DNA of 18,371 nt from Pseudomonadota bacterium (GCA_023438325.1 JAEXRB010000347.1:1-18371); one strand, 5' to 3'; shown: positions 8,177 to 15,045, numbered from the stretch's first letter. Numbers and translations are program-made. Notes: a model not told the origin generated them from the letters alone.

Positions 8177-9876
8177 CAGGTGCGCTCGTGCAGCAGCACG
8201 CGGCCACGCGCGTGCAGGCCGGCATCCGATTGCCAGCAGAAGGTCAGTTGTCCTTTGCTTGCGATCCATTCCAGCGAAAGATCCAGCATCGTGCCGGGGC
8301 GGACGACGTTCTGGAACTTGAGTGCTTCCACGCATGCCACGTGCGGCGGCAATGCGAACACGTCGCGTGCCATGTGGATCGCCCAGTCAAGCTGTGCCAC
8401 GCCGGGCAGGATCGGCGTGCCGGGAAAATGCCCGTCGAACACGATCAGGTCGGCATGGGCCAGCACCCGGGCATGGGCTTTGTCCGACGTTGTCTCTAGC
8501 CATTGCGGGCGAGGCCGTGCGCAGGATGCAGATTCTTCGTCGAAAAGTGCGAGCAGCGCGGCTTCGGTGGTCTTGCCCTGCGGGTTCAGCGGCAGGGTCG
8601 ACGCAAAGCGCCAGCGTCGTGGTCGCGTCACCGCATCCTGCTGCGAGGCGATTCCTTGCGAAAGACGCTGTGCGAAGGCGCGCCGCCCCAGCGTGGCGTG
8701 CATGGTCTGGCCCGATGCGCTTGGCACGATGACTGCTGCCAACTGCACACGCGCACCCGGCAACACCACCACACGCGCCTCGGCGACCTCATCGAGTGCG
8801 CACAGGGCACGCTCCAAGGCATCCAGCGACACACGGCGTTCCTCGATCTTGACGATGCGATCGGCGCGGCCGAGCAAGCGAAAGCCTTCGCCTTGCGCTT
8901 CCACCCGATCTTCGCTTCGCCACCAATCGGGTGTCGGCAGGTGAGGTGAGCGCACATCGAGCCGCCCATCAGCGATGCGCCAGGCCACCCCCGGTAGCGG
9001 GCGCCATTCGCACGGGCCGCTTTCCTTCCAGCCACGCCATGCGATGCCGCCGGTTTCGCTGCTGCCGTAGATTTCCAGTGGCGCCTGCCCGAGCAGGCGT
9101 GCCGCATCATGTGCGGCAGATTCAGGCAATGCGCCGCCGGAAGAAAACACCGCGCGCAAGCGGTGCGAAACATTCGACCAACCCAGGCCTTCGGGCAGGC
9201 GCTTGAGGTGCGCAGGGCTGGTGACCAGCACGCTGGCCGGCGTGTCTGCCAGTGCTCGCGCCAGATCTTCATGGAAGAAACTGCGCGATGCGATGGGGCG
9301 GCCGGCAGCCAATGGCCACAGCGCACGGAACAGCAGGCCGTAGATGTGCTGGTGCGAAATGGTGCCGTGCACCGTCGACTCACCGATGGCAGCGCCGAAG
9401 CACTGCTCCAGGGCTTCGGTCTCGCGGGCCAGTTGCGCCAGAGTCTTGACGATGGCGCTGGGGGTTCCGGTTGAGCCGGAGGTAAACACCACCAGTCGGG
9501 TCAGGGATTCGTCCAGAGGCATCCAGTCGATGCCATCGTCGAATGCATTTTCCGGCGGTAGAGGTTGGTAGTCGGCAGGGAGGTCACCGGCGAAACCGGT
9601 CACTTCGCCACGCAAGGCATCGAGCGTGGCCGGCAGCGCATCGCCACACAACCAGACTTCCACGCCGGCATGCCAGGCACCGAACAGCGCCGCAGCGAAG
9701 GCAGGCGCATCGTTGAAATGCAGTGCCCAGCGCCCGGGCTTTCGGGCGAAGGCTGCGCGCCAGGCGCGTGCGTGTTGGCGCAGTTGTGCGAAGTTGCGGA
9801 TCGGCCCATCGGTCGCCACGAGGCGTGTCCCGGACGCCTCATGCATCAGCCGCGCCAGCGACAGCCACTCAGCCAT
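8176..9876 (-). CDS. Acyl/aryl-AMP ligase fused to an ApeI-like dehydratase
   Basis: This 566-residue protein has two parts. Residues about 1-450 form an ANL adenylating enzyme: the phosphate-binding loop TSGSTGTP at 132-139 with Lys144 shortly after, YGSSETGG in the middle, and the C-terminal PLNPQGK with the catalytic lysine. The N-terminal domain is shorter than in typical acyl-CoA synthetases. Residues about 460-566 form a hot-dog dehydratase with FDGHFPGTPILPGVAQLDWA, where His483 fits the FabZ-type catalytic histidine. In many aryl polyene clusters these are two neighbouring genes (apeH and apeI, as I recall). The ligase half should activate a hydroxybenzoate-like or cinnamate-like acid and load it on an acyl carrier protein; the dehydratase half removes water from 3-hydroxyacyl chains during elongation. 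The start overlaps the membrane-protein gene by eight bases. Confidence 0.9.
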   Translation of the reverse strand: MAEWLSLARLMHEASGTRLVATDGPIRNFAQLRQHARAWRAAFARKPGRWALHFNDAPAFAAALFGAWHAGVEVWLCGDALPATLDALRGEVTGFAGDLPADYQPLPPENAFDDGIDWMPLDESLTRLVVFTSGSTGTPSAIVKTLAQLARETEALEQCFGAAIGESTVHGTISHQHIYGLLFRALWPLAAGRPIASRSFFHEDLARALADTPASVLVTSPAHLKRLPEGLGWSNVSHRLRAVFSSGGALPESAAHDAARLLGQAPLEIYGSSETGGIAWRGWKESGPCEWRPLPGVAWRIADGRLDVRSPHLPTPDWWRSEDRVEAQGEGFRLLGRADRIVKIEERRVSLDALERALCALDEVAEARVVVLPGARVQLAAVIVPSASGQTMHATLGRRAFAQRLSQGIASQQDAVTRPRRWRFASTLPLNPQGKTTEAALLALFDEESASCARPRPQWLETTSDKAHARVLAHADLIVFDGHFPGTPILPGVAQLDWAIHMARDVFALPPHVACVEALKFQNVVRPGTMLDLSLEWIASKGQLTFCWQSDAGLHARGRVLLHERT

Positions 9877-10402
9877 GACGATGCGCCGCCATGACGCGCT
9901 GACGGATCAGCCACTCGCCGCCGAACATCAGCCCCATCAAGCCATAGGCGATCAATCCGTTGTAAAGCGCCCACGTCGCCTCATCCGCCCACAGCGCCGT
10001 TGCCAGCGCGATGGCGCCATTGGCGATGAAGAACAGGCACCAAGCCATCGTCACGCGGCGGGTGTAGCCGATGGCGGCATCTGGAAACGCAGGATCGCGC
10101 TTGCGCGCAATGCGTTCGATCAAGCTGGGCGGGCGCAGCAGGCTGGTAGCGAACAAGGCCAGCAGCGCGGCATTGACCGCAACGGGATAGAGCTTGAGCG
10201 GCAGGGCGGCATTGAACAGGAAGGTGGCCAGCGCCAGCAGGCCGGCAACGACCCAGACCGGATCGCCGCGCGTGCCCATGGCGCGCAGGGTGGCCAGCGC
10301 GAACAGCAGCAGCGCCATCCAGCGCGGCTCCAGTCGCCCGAGCATCATCCAGATCGCCAACGGATAGGCCAGCGAGATCAGCACGAACAGCACGGTTCGC
10401 AT
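9869..10402 (-). CDS. Small polytopic membrane protein of aryl polyene clusters (COG4648-like)
   Basis: The product has 177 residues and is mostly hydrophobic, with about five to six membrane-spanning stretches (roughly 2-20, 28-40, 48-66, 74-90, 117-136, 144-162). A charged cytoplasmic-looking segment, PPSLIERIARKRDPAFP, lies in the middle. It fits the uncharacterised membrane protein placed between the carrier proteins and the ligase in aryl polyene clusters (apeG position, as I recall). I recognise no catalytic motif. The start at 10402 lies 22 bases after the carrier-protein stop and begins straight at a membrane helix. The longer frame only adds antisense-like residues across the carrier gene. 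Its end overlaps the ligase start by eight bases. A role in anchoring the synthase complex or handling the lipid acceptor would be a guess. Confidence 0.78.
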   Translation of the reverse strand: MRTVLFVLISLAYPLAIWMMLGRLEPRWMALLLFALATLRAMGTRGDPVWVVAGLLALATFLFNAALPLKLYPVAVNAALLALFATSLLRPPSLIERIARKRDPAFPDAAIGYTRRVTMAWCLFFIANGAIALATALWADEATWALYNGLIAYGLMGLMFGGEWLIRQRVMAAHRHG

Positions 10403-10424
10403 GCGAGTCAGGACAGGTGCCTGG

Positions 10425-10676
10425 TCAGGCCGTATCGCGCAGCACCCCGTGCAGCACGTCGACCACATCCTGCACGGTGCGCACAGATTTGAACGCATCC
10501 GGTTGCAGGTTGCGACCGAACAATGGCTTGAGCTGCACGATGAGATCGACGGCGTCGATGCTGTCGATGTCCAGATCCTCGCCCAGCCGCGCCTGCGGCG
10601 TGATGCGCTCGGCATCGATCTGGAAGGTGTCTTGAAGAATGGCGGAAATGCGCTCGAAAAGTTCTTGAGGAGTCAT
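10425..10676 (-). CDS. Acyl carrier protein (second of a tandem pair)
   Basis: This is an 83-residue acidic helical protein with the phosphopantetheine site DLDIDSID, Ser39 being the attachment serine. The surrounding order, helix 1 about residues 3-16 and a loop to the DS motif at the start of helix 2, is that of a free-standing type II carrier protein. It begins MTPQELFERI, 27 bases after the stop of the first carrier gene. An AAGGA-like site lies about seven bases before the ATG. In the pathway it would hold the aryl starter or the growing polyene by thioester. Two different carriers are usual in aryl polyene clusters, one often used for priming and one for extension, but which does which is not readable here. 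Confidence 0.92.
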   Translation of the reverse strand: MTPQELFERISAILQDTFQIDAERITPQARLGEDLDIDSIDAVDLIVQLKPLFGRNLQPDAFKSVRTVQDVVDVLHGVLRDTA

Positions 10677-10703
10677 GGAAGCATCCTTGTCGGTTCGCGT
10701 GGA

Positions 10704-10997
10704 TCAGGCGGTACGGCGGGATGCAACCAGCGCCGCCAGAGCGTCGACACTGGAAAAATGAGACCGGGTTTCCTGTGAATCGGCCGATAGCGTGATGCCA
10801 TAGCGCTTCTGCAGCGCCAGCCCCAATTCCAGCGCGTCGATGGAATCCAGTCCCAGGCCTTCATTGAACAACGGTGCGGCGTTGTCGATGTCGGCCGGTG
10901 TGATGTCCTCCAGTGCCAGCGACTGAATGATGAGCAATTTGATTTCCTCCTTCAGGGCGTTGGAAACCACGGTGTCAGTGGAAGCGTCGTCGTGCAC
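10704..10997 (-). CDS. Acyl carrier protein (first of a tandem pair)
   Basis: The product has 97 residues and the phosphopantetheine motif GLGLDSIDALELGL, with Ser52 as the attachment site. It starts at a GTG (VHDDASTD, Val read as Met) chosen because GAGG at 11004-11007 sits six bases before it, and because it follows the acyltransferase stop directly. A much longer open frame through the acyltransferase gene exists but has no support. About 15 residues precede the first helix, which is longer than usual for this family. The sequence differs clearly from the neighbouring carrier protein, so the two are not a recent duplication and probably serve different steps. Confidence 0.9.
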   Translation of the reverse strand: MHDDASTDTVVSNALKEEIKLLIIQSLALEDITPADIDNAAPLFNEGLGLDSIDALELGLALQKRYGITLSADSQETRSHFSSVDALAALVASRRTA

Positions 10998-11003
10998 GCG
11001 GAT

Positions 11004-11007
11004 CCTC
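11004..11007 (-). promoter_or_regulatory. Ribosome binding site deciding the first carrier-protein start
   Basis: GAGG reads on the minus strand, followed by six bases (ATCCGC) and then GTG at 10995-10997. It lies just past the acyltransferase stop codon and supports the GTG start over the longer open frame. Confidence 0.65.
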
Positions 11008-11008
11008 G

Positions 11009-11761
11009 TCAGGAAAAATACTGGGTGAGATAGTCGGTCAGGCGTCGCGCCGCCAGAGCATCCCCATGGCTTGCGTCGGAAAACATCGCGACGGGGATAT
11101 TGTCGCCAACCTCGATCGAATAATGGAAGCGACGCGACGGAACACGATACCATCGCTCGTTCTTGCCCAAGGTCATCGGGGTGCAGGAAACCCTCACCGG
11201 CGTCACGTCCACCCGCCCGCGCACGGCGATATTGGCCGCACCGCGCTGCAGTCGCATCGGTTCGTCGCGACGCGTGCGGGTCCCCTCGGGGAAGATCACC
11301 AGATTGCTGCCGGCACGCAGCGAGGCGATGCAATCGTCGATCAAACCGGCGCCGTCGTCGTTGAAGGTATAGCCGCAGGCCAGCACCGGGCCGCGCGTGA
11401 ACGGGTTGCGTGCCAGTGCGGCCTTGACGATGCAATCGGCGTTTTCCATCAACGAGATCAGGAACACCACGTCGATCAGGGTCGGATGATTGGCCAGCAC
11501 CAGAAGGCCGGGCTGGCGTAGACGTTCGGCGCCGCGAAGGTCGTAGGTGAGCACGCCGAGCACGCGCATCAACTCGACGTGGAAACGGAAACAGCGTTGC
11601 ACCAGGCGGCGCGAAATCCGTCGGCAGGTCACGCGGTTGCGAATGCACAGGCGCAGCAGGGGAAACACGATCAGGCCCAGCAGCAGGCCACCCAGGCCGA
11701 AGGCGAAGAAGCTCACCCCCGTGGCGACGATGCGCCAGCCCCGGTCGATTCGGTTACGCAT
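11009..11761 (-). CDS. 1-acyl-glycerol-3-phosphate-type acyltransferase (PlsC-like)
   Basis: The product is 250 residues with an N-terminal membrane helix pair (about 12-37). The PlsC hallmark NHPTLID at 91-97 gives the HX4D catalytic pair His92 and Asp97. The acceptor-binding block FPEGTRT starts at 157. This is a lysophospholipid acyltransferase fold distinct from the LpxL-like one farther along the operon, so the cluster carries two unrelated lipid acyltransferases. In aryl polyene clusters this is the apeD position, as I recall. It probably puts a fatty or polyene chain on a glycerol-phosphate-type acceptor to make the membrane anchor. The start overlaps the ketosynthase-like gene by eight bases. 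Use of an acyl carrier protein rather than CoA as donor is plausible from the two carrier genes directly after it. Confidence 0.88.
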   Translation of the reverse strand: MRNRIDRGWRIVATGVSFFAFGLGGLLLGLIVFPLLRLCIRNRVTCRRISRRLVQRCFRFHVELMRVLGVLTYDLRGAERLRQPGLLVLANHPTLIDVVFLISLMENADCIVKAALARNPFTRGPVLACGYTFNDDGAGLIDDCIASLRAGSNLVIFPEGTRTRRDEPMRLQRGAANIAVRGRVDVTPVRVSCTPMTLGKNERWYRVPSRRFHYSIEVGDNIPVAMFSDASHGDALAARRLTDYLTQYFS

Positions 11762-12497
11762 TGCGTCGCCACTGCCAATGCAGGCCTTCGGCCCGGTTGC
11801 TGAGAGTGTTCATGTCCGACAGCAGGAAGCGATGCGCTGTCAGTGCCTTGGGCAGATCGTCGCTCGTCTTGGCAGGTTCGGCATCGGCCTCCCAGCTCAA
11901 CGTCATCGGCTGTCCTTCCTCGTGCTCGGCGGGAATTACCCGCCAGGCGAAGGCGAAGAACGCATCGGGCTCATCCAGGAAAGGGGCGTAGGCCGGCGGA
12001 GCTTGGGTGTCGCAATACACCACGATCACCGATTCGGCCCCGTCGGCCAGCAATCCTGCGGCTTCAACCATGGCCGTCTCGATGCTGGCCTTGCCGCCGG
12101 CCAGTGCGGTGTAGTTGCCACGTTTTCCGTGCACGATGGAATACAGCGCCGCAATGGCGTTGTGTACGGAAAGGCCGAATTGGGTGGGCGACATCGGCTG
12201 TTCCGCGCTCAATGCCTCCAATAGCGCGAACGAGCGCGAGACGTCGCCATGCCGGGAGACGAAGATCAATGGCGCCTCGGCATCGGCATCGCGTCGGCAA
12301 TCATCGATCGCCTGGATCGCGGCCCGGCCCAGGCGATCGATGCGGCGCCGTTGCATCGGTGCGACCTGGGCCAGCGGTGGCATGCCCTCGCCACCTGGCA
12401 CGAAACTGTCATGCGACCAGGTGTTCCAGGCGTCGCTTGATTCCAGCCCGGGCGCCCAGGCCGCCCAGTCGGTGACACGAAATTGAATGGCCGGCAC
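11754..12497 (-). CDS. Ketosynthase-like chain length factor protein (Ketoacyl-synt_2)
   Basis: At about 247 residues this matches the short ketosynthase N-terminal-like family found at the head of aryl polyene operons (apeC position, as I recall). The diagnostic stretch is PTQFGLSVHNAIAALYSI, followed by NYTALAGGKASIETAMVEA. Where catalytic ketosynthases have the nucleophilic cysteine, this protein shows Ala/Gly, so it is probably not a condensing enzyme on its own. A chain-length or partner subunit role is more likely. I prefer the GTG at 12497 because the family usually opens shortly before the RDWAAWAPG-like segment (here RVTDWAAWAPGLE) and because AGGA lies six bases before it. A TTG at 12533 would add 12 residues without a visible ribosome site. 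It is the first gene of the pigment operon and is transcribed away from amn. Confidence 0.85.
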   Translation of the reverse strand: MPAIQFRVTDWAAWAPGLESSDAWNTWSHDSFVPGGEGMPPLAQVAPMQRRRIDRLGRAAIQAIDDCRRDADAEAPLIFVSRHGDVSRSFALLEALSAEQPMSPTQFGLSVHNAIAALYSIVHGKRGNYTALAGGKASIETAMVEAAGLLADGAESVIVVYCDTQAPPAYAPFLDEPDAFFAFAWRVIPAEHEEGQPMTLSWEADAEPAKTSDDLPKALTAHRFLLSDMNTLSNRAEGLHWQWRRNA

Positions 12498-12503
12498 GGG
12501 CGT

Positions 12504-12507
12504 TCCT
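12504..12507 (-). promoter_or_regulatory. Ribosome binding site supporting the GTG start of the first operon gene
   Basis: AGGA on the minus strand is followed by ACGCCC and GTG at 12495-12497. The spacing of six is good, while the alternative TTG at 12531-12533 has no purine-rich site before it. Confidence 0.5.
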
Positions 12508-12573
12508 GTTGCACTGCGTAGCTGCACATTCAATACCGAGCCGGCATCACAACGCCAGCCCGGCGGAGGTGGC

Positions 12574-12582
12574 TGTTAGAAT
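12574..12582 (+). promoter_or_regulatory. Extended -10 promoter element for amn, in the divergent intergenic region
   Basis: TGTTAGAAT matches the extended -10 pattern TGnTAnAAT about 66 bases before the amn ATG. No good -35 hexamer is visible about 17 bases upstream, which is common for extended -10 promoters. The intergenic region as a whole runs 12498-12648; for the pigment operon on the other strand I found no convincing -35/-10 pair. Confidence 0.5.
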
Positions 12583-12609
12583 CGGCGGCGTAACCAAGAT
12601 TGATTCCCT

Positions 12610-12629
12610 GCCGGCGCGCTGTCGCCGGC
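12610..12629 (+). other. Hairpin in the amn leader
   Basis: A perfect 7-base inverted repeat, GCCGGCG and CGCCGGC, with a 6-base loop (cgctgt), ends 19 bases before the amn start. It lies downstream of the -10 element, so it would be in the mRNA leader. No T-run follows it, so it is not a typical terminator; it could affect mRNA stability or be a chance GC-rich pairing. Confidence 0.4.
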
Positions 12630-12648
12630 GCACTGGCGGAAACCTCCC

Positions 12649-13422
12649 ATGAAAGAAAAACACGACATCGTCACCAACTGGCTGCCGCGCTATACCGGCG
12701 TGCCGCTGGAACAATTTGGCCAACACATCCTGCTCACCAATTTCGGCGGTTACGTCGATCACTTCGCACGGATGATGGATGGCGAAGTGGTCGGGCGGGA
12801 CCGGCCGATGCCGAGCTGCACCGTGGATGGCATCACCATGATCAACTTCGGCATGGGCAGCCCCAATGCCGCCACGATGATGGATCTGCTCTCGGCCATC
12901 GCGCCCAAGGCGGTGCTGTTTCTGGGCAAGACCGGCGGGTTGAAGAAGAAGAACCTGCTGGGTGATTTGATTCTGCCGATTGCCGCCATCCGCGGCGAGG
13001 GCACCTCCAACGATTACCTGTTGCCCGAAGTGCCGGCGCTGCCGGCGTTCGCGTTGCAGCGCGCCGTGTCGACCATGATCCGCGACCTCGGCCATGACTA
13101 CTGGACGGGCACGGTCTACACCACCAACCGCCGCGTCTGGGAGCACGACGACGCGTTCAAGGAGCGTCTGCGTCAGATGCGCTGCATGGCGGTGGACATG
13201 GAAACGGCGACGATTTTCGCGGCCGGCTTCGCCAATTCGATTCCTTCCGGCGCGCTGCTGCTGGTGTCCGACCAGCCGATGATTCCCGAAGGCGTGAAGA
13301 CCGAGGCCTCCGATGCGCAGGTGAGCGCCAACTTCGTCGAGCGCCACATCCAGATCGGCATCGAAGCGTTGCGCCTGATTCGCCGTCACGGCAAGTCGGT
13401 CAAGCACTTGCGGTTCGACTGA
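12649..13422 (+). CDS. amn: AMP nucleosidase, short form
   Basis: The product is 257 residues, in the purine-nucleoside-phosphorylase superfamily, and would split AMP into adenine and ribose 5-phosphate. Features that show this are NFGGYVDHFA near 31-40, the phosphate and base-site stretch INFGMGSPNAATMMD at about 65-79, GKTGGLKKK near 93-101, and the conserved MAVDMETATIFAAG and VSDQPM segments, where the glutamate of DMET binds the ribose and the aspartate of SDQP acts on the base. The E. coli enzyme is about 480 residues with an extra N-terminal domain. This short form is typical of Xanthomonadaceae and Bacteroidetes. It is transcribed away from the pigment operon and has its own promoter-like element. 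A general MTA/SAH nucleosidase is a less likely alternative because of the AMP-nucleosidase-like motifs throughout. Confidence 0.88.
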   Translation: MKEKHDIVTNWLPRYTGVPLEQFGQHILLTNFGGYVDHFARMMDGEVVGRDRPMPSCTVDGITMINFGMGSPNAATMMDLLSAIAPKAVLFLGKTGGLKKKNLLGDLILPIAAIRGEGTSNDYLLPEVPALPAFALQRAVSTMIRDLGHDYWTGTVYTTNRRVWEHDDAFKERLRQMRCMAVDMETATIFAAGFANSIPSGALLLVSDQPMIPEGVKTEASDAQVSANFVERHIQIGIEALRLIRRHGKSVKHLRFD

Positions 13423-13431
13423 TTGACGCTG

Positions 13432-13460
13432 TCGCCGCGCGGTTTGTTGCCGCGCGGCGA
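13432..13460. terminator. Bidirectional hairpin between convergent amn and mgtE
   Basis: TCGCCGCGCGG and CCGCGCGGCGA form a perfect 11-base stem with a 7-base loop, beginning nine bases after the amn stop and ending at the mgtE stop codon. No T-tract follows on either strand, so termination efficiency is uncertain, but the position between two convergent genes is what a shared terminator would have. Confidence 0.6.
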
Positions 13461-14663
13461 TCAGTGCATCAACAAGGCCACCAGACTCAGGAACAGCCCC
13501 ATGCTGCTGATGTCCGTCACGGTGGAGAGGAAGATCGCCGAAGCGGTGGCCGGGTCGGCACCCAGGCGGCGCAGCAGCATCGGGATGGCCGCGCCGGCCA
13601 ATCCGGCGAACATGCAGCTCAGAGACAGCGCGATGAAGATCGCCACGGCCAGCCACAGTGGCGGAATATCGCTCTGCGAGCGTGCGACGAAGTAGAGCGC
13701 AATGCCCGCCAGCGCGCCGCTGATCACGCCGTTGACCAGCCCGAGCCAGGCCTCCTTGGCCAGCACCCGCCAAGGCGAGGTGGCACGCAATTCCCCCAGT
13801 GTCATGCCGCGAATCGTCACGGCCAGCGCCTGCGCGCCGAGATTGCTGCATTGGCCCGACATTACCGGCAGGAACGCGGCCAGCACCACGAGTTTGTCCA
13901 GCGTGCTCTCGAACAGGCCCACGACGGTGGCCGCACCGAATGCAATCAGCATGTTCAGCAGCAGCCAGGGATGGCGGAAGCGCAAGCTGCGCTGCCATGG
14001 CGTGGCGAGGCGCTCTTCTTTTTCCACGCCCACCATGCTGCCGGCCTGCGCGGAAATCTCGAAGGCCTGTTGTTCGAACAAGGCCTGTCCCTTGACCACG
14101 CCGAGCAAGTGCCCACCTTCGTCGCAGACCGGGTAGATCGGAAAGTGCCGGCTCACCACCTGACGCATGGCCTCGACGAACTTCTGCTCCGGGCGCAGGA
14201 AGAACGGTTCGCGCAGCATGATCTGGTCGAGCGTCGCGTCGGTGTTGGCAAATACCAGTTCGCGGAACGCCACCACGCCGACCAAGCGGCCGTCGGCTTC
14301 GGTGACGAACACGTAGATCACCATGCGTTGGCGCACGATTTCACGCAGGGTTTCCAGCACGCTGCCGACCGTGGCGCTGGGCGAGAACACCGCCGTCGGA
14401 CGTTCCATCAAGCGGCCTACGGTGCCTTCGGGATAGGTATGGCCCACCAGCCACAGCGGCTCGCGCCCACCGAACGGCACGGCGCCGGCAATGCGTTCAC
14501 GCCGCGCCGGCTCGAACTCCTCCAGCACTTCGACGGCGTGTCCGATGTGTAGCCGGCTCAGCAGGTCGGCGATCTGCGCATCCGGCATCGCCTCAAGCAG
14601 ATCGGCCGCGCTGCGCGGGTCCAGGCCGGAAACTTTGGAGAGCAGGGTGGGGGAAATGTCCAT
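13461..14663 (-). CDS. mgtE: MgtE-family magnesium transporter
   Basis: The product is 400 residues and has the MgtE order: an N-terminal helical superhelix domain (1 to about 80), two CBS domains (about 85-145 and 146-200), a connecting helix, and a C-terminal five-helix membrane domain (about 232-400). The pore signature near 267-283, PVMSGQCSNLGAQALAV, is a variant of the usual GGNxGxQ type. The last helix keeps the conserved acidic position (STVTDISSMG). The usual MgtE has about 450 residues, so the N-terminal domain is somewhat short. The family is a Mg2+ channel gated by Mg2+ binding to the N/CBS domains. The start could also be at 14672, adding three residues; neither has a strong ribosome site. 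It follows the J-protein gene closely and is probably in the same operon. Confidence 0.87.
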   Translation of the reverse strand: MDISPTLLSKVSGLDPRSAADLLEAMPDAQIADLLSRLHIGHAVEVLEEFEPARRERIAGAVPFGGREPLWLVGHTYPEGTVGRLMERPTAVFSPSATVGSVLETLREIVRQRMVIYVFVTEADGRLVGVVAFRELVFANTDATLDQIMLREPFFLRPEQKFVEAMRQVVSRHFPIYPVCDEGGHLLGVVKGQALFEQQAFEISAQAGSMVGVEKEERLATPWQRSLRFRHPWLLLNMLIAFGAATVVGLFESTLDKLVVLAAFLPVMSGQCSNLGAQALAVTIRGMTLGELRATSPWRVLAKEAWLGLVNGVISGALAGIALYFVARSQSDIPPLWLAVAIFIALSLSCMFAGLAGAAIPMLLRRLGADPATASAIFLSTVTDISSMGLFLSLVALLMH

Positions 14664-14685
14664 CCGGCGCATGCTATCAGGCGAT

Positions 14686-15045
14686 TCAGCGCGCCTTGCG
14701 GCGTGCGTGCATGATGGTGTCGTAGGCGGCATTGATGGCGCGGGCGCGGGTTTCGGCCAGCGTCCGCACATCCTCGGCGGCGCCGGCCACGCGGTCGGGG
14801 TGGTAGCGCGACATCAGGCGGCGGGAGGCCGCATCGATGGCTTCGTCGCTGGCATCGGGGGTGACATCCAGTTCGGCATAGGCTACGGTCAATGCGGCAT
14901 TGTTGCGCGGGCGGCGCAGCCAGCCGGCGTCGAAGGCGTGGCCGATGATCGCGCCCAGCAGCAAGCCGATGGGATGGCGCACCAGGGCAAAACCGAGCAG
15001 GCCGCCGAGGATCTTGCCGTAATAGCGCTTGCCGGCGAGGTTCAT
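14686..15045 (-). CDS. Membrane-anchored J-domain protein, DjlA-like but short
   Basis: This 119-residue protein has an N-terminal glycine-rich membrane segment (about residues 8-40, GKILGGLLGFALVRHPIGLL and GAIIGHAFD). It closely resembles the N-terminus of DjlA, including the HAFD end. The C-terminal J-domain (about 54-119) has the HPD motif at 82-84 (RYHPDRV) that activates the ATPase of DnaK. DjlA itself has a TerB-like domain between these parts and is about 270 residues; here that domain is absent. The product is therefore a minimal membrane-bound DnaK co-chaperone. The start overlaps the cytochrome stop by four bases (ATGA), pointing to coupled translation. A DnaJ-type name alone would miss the DjlA-like anchor. 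Confidence 0.82.
   Translation of the reverse strand: MNLAGKRYYGKILGGLLGFALVRHPIGLLLGAIIGHAFDAGWLRRPRNNAALTVAYAELDVTPDASDEAIDAASRRLMSRYHPDRVAGAAEDVRTLAETRARAINAAYDTIMHARRKAR

Noticed and set aside
10998..11648. Extended version of the first acyl carrier protein reading through the acyltransferase gene
   Set aside because: The extension is an out-of-frame shadow of the PlsC-like gene; the GTG at 10997 with its GAGG site gives a normal carrier protein.
12547..13998. Long minus-strand open frame of 483 codons across amn and into mgtE
   Set aside because: It is antisense to amn and out of frame with mgtE, and its composition is rich in Arg, Gln and His as expected of a shadow frame.
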